Assembly: GCA_045540695.1 (NCBI GenBank)
Contig: JAZQHR010000132.1
Location: forward strand, 1-10,409
Direction of reading: 5' to 3'
Source: JAZQHR01 sp045540695
GTDB lineage: Bacteria; Bacillota; Clostridia; UMGS1810
Length of the DNA: 10,409 nt
Shown: positions 6,939 to 10,409 of the stretch, in pieces
How positions within the stretch are numbered: position 1 is the first letter of the stretch
How the letters are laid out: every line of letters starts with the position of its first letter
The notes under the pieces: model-generated
Told to the model about the DNA's origin: nothing
What the model saw: the letters and a program-made list of their open reading frames with translations, nothing else
Databases searched by the model: none
Translations under genes and position numbers: made by a program

Positions 6939-8168
6939 ATGAATTTAAACGCACGTAAAATAATATATGACCACTTTTTTGCAAAATTTGAAGGGAAAAC
7001 ATCAAAGAATATTGGTGTCGAACTTGAATTTCCTCTTGTGAATGCAAACGGCGGTGACGTAGATAAAAAAGTGGCTAAAAGACTTATAGACCACTTTATA
7101 AATAAAGGCTTTTCGCCTGTGCTTTTTGGTGATAGTGCTGAGCCGTTATTTATCGAAAATGCAGATGGTGATACACTTTCGTTTGATAATTCGTACAATA
7201 ACTTTGAGTTTTCAATGAATTATGGCGAAAACCTTTCAAAAATTGCTGACAGATTTTATAAGCTTTTATCAGAAGTTCAGGATTTTCTTGGTAAAAACGG
7301 GCATTATTTAGTTGGCAGAGGCACTAACCCAAACAAGAAAAATATCACATCAAACCGCGTGGATTTTTCCACTTATAAAATGGTTGCCGATTACCTTACC
7401 AAGTTCCCGGGTGAGCATAAATTAAATGACTTTCCTGCATATCTTTCAAGTGTGCAAACACACCTTGATGCATCGCTTGAAAACCTTCCAAAAGCATATA
7501 CAACCTTTGCAATGCTTGATTTTGTACGTGCTTTGCTTTTTTCTAATTCGCCTGATTTTGATGGTAAAGGTTATATTTGCTATCGTGACTATTTGTGGGA
7601 GAAAAGCGGTTTTGGACTTTGTCCAAATATCACAGGTAAAGTGGATGAAAGCTTTGATACGCTAGCCGACCTCGAGGATTATTTTCTTGAAAAGGGAATG
7701 TTTAACCGCATACGAAACGGCAAATACGAAGTGTTTAGCCCTGTAAATATTAAAGAGTATTTTGAAGATGAAAAGCATCAGGCAAAAGCGGAAGACATTG
7801 AGTGCTACTTGTCATTTAAAAACGTTGAAATTACATCTCGCGGTACACTTGAGGTGCGTAGCGACTGTGCACAAAGCTTTGAAAATGCATTTGCGCCTCC
7901 TGCGTTTAACCTTGGTGTGATGGAAGGTCTTGATGAGATTTATGATATTGTTACCGCATTTTTTGGAGAAAATAATATCACCATGTCAAATACCCAGCTT
8001 CGAGATATAGTGGTGTCAGGTGATGATGTTACAAAAATAGCTGACGGCGAAATGCTCTATGTGCTTCTTTGCGACATATTAACTGTTGTGGAAGAAAAGC
8101 TTTCACTAAGAGGACTTGGTGAGGAAGAATTTGTAGAGCCTCTTTGGGATAGAATAAACGAGATATAA
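6939..8168 (+). CDS. Glutamate-cysteine ligase-like protein (GCS2-type)
   Basis: A 409-residue cytosolic protein without a signal peptide or membrane segments. It resembles carboxylate-amine ligases of the glutamate-cysteine ligase 2 type, which join the glutamate gamma-carboxyl to an amine using ATP. Visible family features in order: IGVELEF (25-31) with paired acidic Glu28 and Glu30 at the metal/ATP site; NNFEFSMNYGENL (87-99), matching the usual G-Q-F-E-L-S segment; GRGTNPN (126-132) in place of the common G-x-x-P turn; VQTHLDAS (172-179), matching the VQVNLD strand; LLFSNSPDF (199-207), matching LFANSP; a YRDYLW segment; and FKNVEITSRGTLEVRSDCAQ, with E305-V-R307 resembling the Y-L-E-M-R strand. 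Together these make the fold assignment good, but the substrate is not shown: glutathione-pathway gamma-glutamylcysteine synthesis is the default guess, and other amines are possible. No gshB or glutathione-using gene is adjacent. The start is fixed by AAAGGA at 6925-6930. It is monocistronic by position. Confidence 0.8.
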   Translation: MNLNARKIIYDHFFAKFEGKTSKNIGVELEFPLVNANGGDVDKKVAKRLIDHFINKGFSPVLFGDSAEPLFIENADGDTLSFDNSYNNFEFSMNYGENLSKIADRFYKLLSEVQDFLGKNGHYLVGRGTNPNKKNITSNRVDFSTYKMVADYLTKFPGEHKLNDFPAYLSSVQTHLDASLENLPKAYTTFAMLDFVRALLFSNSPDFDGKGYICYRDYLWEKSGFGLCPNITGKVDESFDTLADLEDYFLEKGMFNRIRNGKYEVFSPVNIKEYFEDEKHQAKAEDIECYLSFKNVEITSRGTLEVRSDCAQSFENAFAPPAFNLGVMEGLDEIYDIVTAFFGENNITMSNTQLRDIVVSGDDVTKIADGEMLYVLLCDILTVVEEKLSLRGLGEEEFVEPLWDRINEI

Positions 8169-8288
8169 CAAAATGATATAGTATAGTCGATTCACTTGAA
8201 AAATATCAATATGTACGATGGGAAAAGAAAAGCTTACGTAATTTTATCGAAAATAAATTATTAGAAAACAAAACGATGAATATGATGT

Positions 8289-8327
8289 AATAATGCACAA
8301 ATTTTCTTATAAAATTTGTGCATTATT
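8289..8327. terminator. Perfect 17-bp hairpin downstream of the GCS2-like gene
   Basis: The left arm 8289-8305 and right arm 8311-8327 are exact reverse complements around the 5-nt loop CTTAT. The stem is AT-rich except for a TGCAC core. It is followed by GTTTGTG rather than a clean T-run, although the 3' arm itself ends CATTATT. It lies 120 nt after the stop codon of the GCS2-like gene and before the next promoter, so a terminator role is the most likely. Confidence 0.65.
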
Positions 8328-8352
8328 GTTTGTGAAAAATTAGTCAAAATTG

Positions 8353-8381
8353 TTGATTATAAAAATTGATTATGATACAAT
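8353..8381 (+). promoter_or_regulatory. Sigma-A-type promoter of the secreted-protein gene
   Basis: TTGATT (8353-8358) and TACAAT (8376-8381) are spaced by 17 bp. Transcription from about 8388 would give a leader of about 110 nt. The position immediately after the hairpin at 8289-8327 supports a separate transcription unit. Confidence 0.6.
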
Positions 8382-8498
8382 GATAGCAAGGTTATTTATG
8401 TCCTTTTTTATGTTTCGAAAATATTACAAGAGCATAAATTTCTAATCCTTTAATCATATTTCTATAATATGAAAATAAACAAAATAGGGGGAAGTACG

Positions 8499-10409
8499 AT
8501 GATGAAAGGAAAAAGAATGCTTGCAGTAGTTCTTGCACTTGTGATGACTATTTCACTTGGAATGGTATCTACTGTAAATGCTGCAGCACCAATGCAGTTT
8601 GAAGGTGCAACTACGGTGCTGTTTGATCAGAGCTTCGGCGGAATAAAGAACGCTGCCGGTGCACCTGATTTCAACATCAGCGGAACGTGGGTGTACGCTG
8701 ACCACTTTATTATGTCATCGCCAAGCGGTGATGCTTATGTCGAAACAAAGGATGCGGTTGATTTATCAAATGCATCAGGCTTCGAGCTTGAAGTAAAGAT
8801 GGAATGTACTCACAATGGTAATACCATTCATATTCCGGGTGGTTATACCGTTCAGTGGCACAATAGCTCAGGTGCTATTGTATCGGGCAAATCAAAGGTA
8901 TTAGCTCTTAAAAAGGGCAGTGAAGTGCTTGCGTATACAACAGTTGATATCTATGATGCCGACTCTGTATACACAGTTAAATACCTTGAAGGTAAATGGA
9001 CAGTAACTCTTACTACAAAAACAAAAAATGTATCATTTACTTATGACGATGCATCAAATCCAACCTTCAATGGTAAATTCAAAGCACAGGCAAACAGCAC
9101 AGGACATTTTACTATGTACTATATGAAGCTTACAAAGTTTGCCAACACTGCTACTGTAAATCACTGGAAATATGATAAGTCGTTCTCAAGTGCAGACACA
9201 CTTGATACGCTAAAAGATGAAGGTTTTACATTTAGTAATAGTGACTTTACTGTTTCAACCAGTGGTATCAAATCTGTTCACAACGACAGAAACCTTACTT
9301 TCAGACCTTATGGAAAAGACTTCTCTGGAAGCTACTATTTTGAAACAGCTATTGGTCGTTCAATGAACTACTACAGCCTTGACTTTAACCATACTGCTGA
9401 TAAGGGTTATTACAGAATAAGAGTCCCTAAAGCAAGCACAGATAATAACATTTATTTGTATAAGTATGATGCTGCAACAGGCAAAACTCATACACTTGCA
9501 AAGCAGGCATTTACAAATAACGTAAATGGCATTACCACTACATATAAGGTTAAAGTGGAAAATGCTGCAGACGGCAGTGTAAAAATAACAGTAGATGCGG
9601 TTTATGGTTCAACTGTAATCCCTACATTTACATACACCGATACAGCTACTGATACTGTAGCGGTAACTACTACAGCTACCGATGCTGAAACAGGCGAAAC
9701 AGTGGAAACTACCGAAAATGTAGACACAGGTGCTCCGCTTACTTCAGGTAAGATAAGAGTAATTTGGGGATACTGCGGAGATAACTCATATTTTAAATAT
9801 ATAAATGCACGTTCTATAGTAACAGCTGATGAAATGGCAGCACAGAAACCTGTTACATATTCAAATGTTATTATTGATAAAACATTCACATCTTCTGATA
9901 CTGTTGCATCACTTGCAAACGAAGGCATAACTGCACCAAACGTTACAATAGATGATGAGGGTATTCACTCGGCTTCAAGTGCTGTTACATACACAGGTGC
10001 ACTTGGTGATGATTATTCGTTCAGTGCAAGAATGTACAGACAGTGGAACAATTCTGAAATCAGATTTGGATATAACGGAAGCGACTACTATTCGGTAACA
10101 TCTCATTACGGAAGTGCTTCTAATAAATACATCCGTATAACCCGTTCTGGTACTACAATCTCTGAAAATGAAATTGCATCAGGTACAAGTGATACCTATA
10201 AGTATGGTTACTGTAACTGGTCAAAGTATGATGTTGATGTAACAACTGATAAAACTACAGGTGCAAAAACAATCGTTCTTACATTTGATTGTTCAGGCAA
10301 CGTTACAACTATTAAGGCTGTAGACCAGACACCTATTACAAACGGAACAGATGTAAAAATGTATGCAAACAGTTCTGGTATCGTAAGTGATTTTGCATTA
10401 ACAAAATAT
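8499..10409 (+). CDS. Large secreted protein with repeated beta-rich domains (3' end outside window)
   Basis: The frame is open for 637 codons to the last base, so only the N-terminal part is seen. An n-region MMKGKR, a hydrophobic core and a V-N-A/A site near residue 28 form a classical Sec signal peptide with no lipobox. The mature part is rich in Thr, Ser, Asn, Tyr and Asp and poor in Cys, typical of extracellular beta-sandwich domains. Three divergent copies of one domain can be aligned by their openings (FDQSF at 42-46, YDKSF at 225-229, IDKTF at 459-463); copies 1 and 3 also share closings (KLTKF at 210-214, ALTKY at 633-637). Copy 2 carries a Thr-rich insertion (about 376-416, 16 Thr in 41). 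The pattern suggests LamG/ConA-like jelly-rolls as found in polysaccharide-degrading or surface-attached proteins, but no catalytic motif is visible and no family name can be given. GGGGGA at 8487-8492 suits either ATG 8499 or 8502. The foldase PrsA-like lipoprotein nearby could assist its folding. Confidence 0.85.
   Translation, partial: MMKGKRMLAVVLALVMTISLGMVSTVNAAAPMQFEGATTVLFDQSFGGIKNAAGAPDFNISGTWVYADHFIMSSPSGDAYVETKDAVDLSNASGFELEVKMECTHNGNTIHIPGGYTVQWHNSSGAIVSGKSKVLALKKGSEVLAYTTVDIYDADSVYTVKYLEGKWTVTLTTKTKNVSFTYDDASNPTFNGKFKAQANSTGHFTMYYMKLTKFANTATVNHWKYDKSFSSADTLDTLKDEGFTFSNSDFTVSTSGIKSVHNDRNLTFRPYGKDFSGSYYFETAIGRSMNYYSLDFNHTADKGYYRIRVPKASTDNNIYLYKYDAATGKTHTLAKQAFTNNVNGITTTYKVKVENAADGSVKITVDAVYGSTVIPTFTYTDTATDTVAVTTTATDAETGETVETTENVDTGAPLTSGKIRVIWGYCGDNSYFKYINARSIVTADEMAAQKPVTYSNVIIDKTFTSSDTVASLANEGITAPNVTIDDEGIHSASSAVTYTGALGDDYSFSARMYRQWNNSEIRFGYNGSDYYSVTSHYGSASNKYIRITRSGTTISENEIASGTSDTYKYGYCNWSKYDVDVTTDKTTGAKTIVLTFDCSGNVTTIKAVDQTPITNGTDVKMYANSSGIVSDFALTKY

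Larger units (their letters stand above)
8169..8498. other. AT-rich intergenic region
   Basis: The 330-nt gap contains a long perfect hairpin (8289-8327) and a promoter for the downstream gene (8353-8381). A stop-free stretch at 8177-8290 has no ribosome binding site or upstream start codon and is not called as a gene. A second TATAAT at 8464-8469 lacks a good -35. Nothing else recognisable is seen. Confidence 0.65.

Noticed and set aside
6869..7198. 109-codon minus-strand open frame overlapping the GCS2-like gene
   Set aside because: It lies antisense to a well-supported gene and its first decoded part depends on the GCS2 coding sequence; its end is translated repeat.
8177..8290. Stop-free plus-strand stretch of 37 codons ending in TAA before the hairpin
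   Set aside because: It reads like a plausible peptide, but has no ATG/GTG/TTG near its beginning, no ribosome binding site and AT-rich composition; it could be a gene remnant, but this cannot be supported.
9602..9928. 108-codon minus-strand frame inside the secreted-protein gene
   Set aside because: It mirrors the Thr/Val-rich plus-strand coding sequence and has no independent support.

Overview
The window looks like a chromosomal segment of a low-GC, AT-rich Clostridia-type Firmicute, possibly a gut Oscillospiraceae or Monoglobus-like lineage. That placement is inferred from the prs-pth-mfd-peptidylprolyl isomerase gene order, the strong Shine-Dalgarno sequences, a DUF1540 protein, a lipoprotein foldase and a GC-rich hairpin repeat family of a type common in these genomes. 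No species can be named from the sequence alone.

Layout, left to right. (1) 2-160, minus strand: a small cysteine-rich DUF1540 protein. (2) 161-449: an AT-rich divergent intergenic region with a good sigma-A promoter for the rightward genes and a perfect 7+7 bp inverted repeat. (3) 450-6586: a conserved housekeeping cluster, all on the plus strand: prs (PRPP synthase), pth (peptidyl-tRNA hydrolase), mfd (transcription-repair coupling factor) and a parvulin-type lipoprotein foldase. It is closed by a strong GNRA-loop terminator at 6600-6629. A hairpin without a U-tract separates prs from pth. (4) 6641-6917: a cluster of short GC-rich palindromic repeat units, non-coding, abutting the next gene. 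(5) 6939-8168: a free-standing glutamate-cysteine ligase-like protein of the GCS2 type, followed by a 17-bp perfect hairpin. (6) 8328-8498: a promoter region. (7) 8499 to the window end: the N-terminal 637 residues of a secreted protein built from three divergent copies of a beta-rich domain of about 185-195 residues. It continues beyond the window.

How the genes fit together: prs supplies PRPP for nucleotide, His and Trp synthesis. pth recycles peptidyl-tRNA. mfd clears stalled RNA polymerase and recruits excision repair. The lipoprotein foldase acts outside the membrane on exported proteins, and the large secreted protein downstream is a plausible though unproven client. The gamma-glutamyl ligase-like gene and the secreted protein each appear to be transcribed independently. 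The least ordinary parts are the repeat cluster, the orphan ligase and the repeat-domain secreted protein. I see no evidence for a defence system, CRISPR array, transposase or phage genes.
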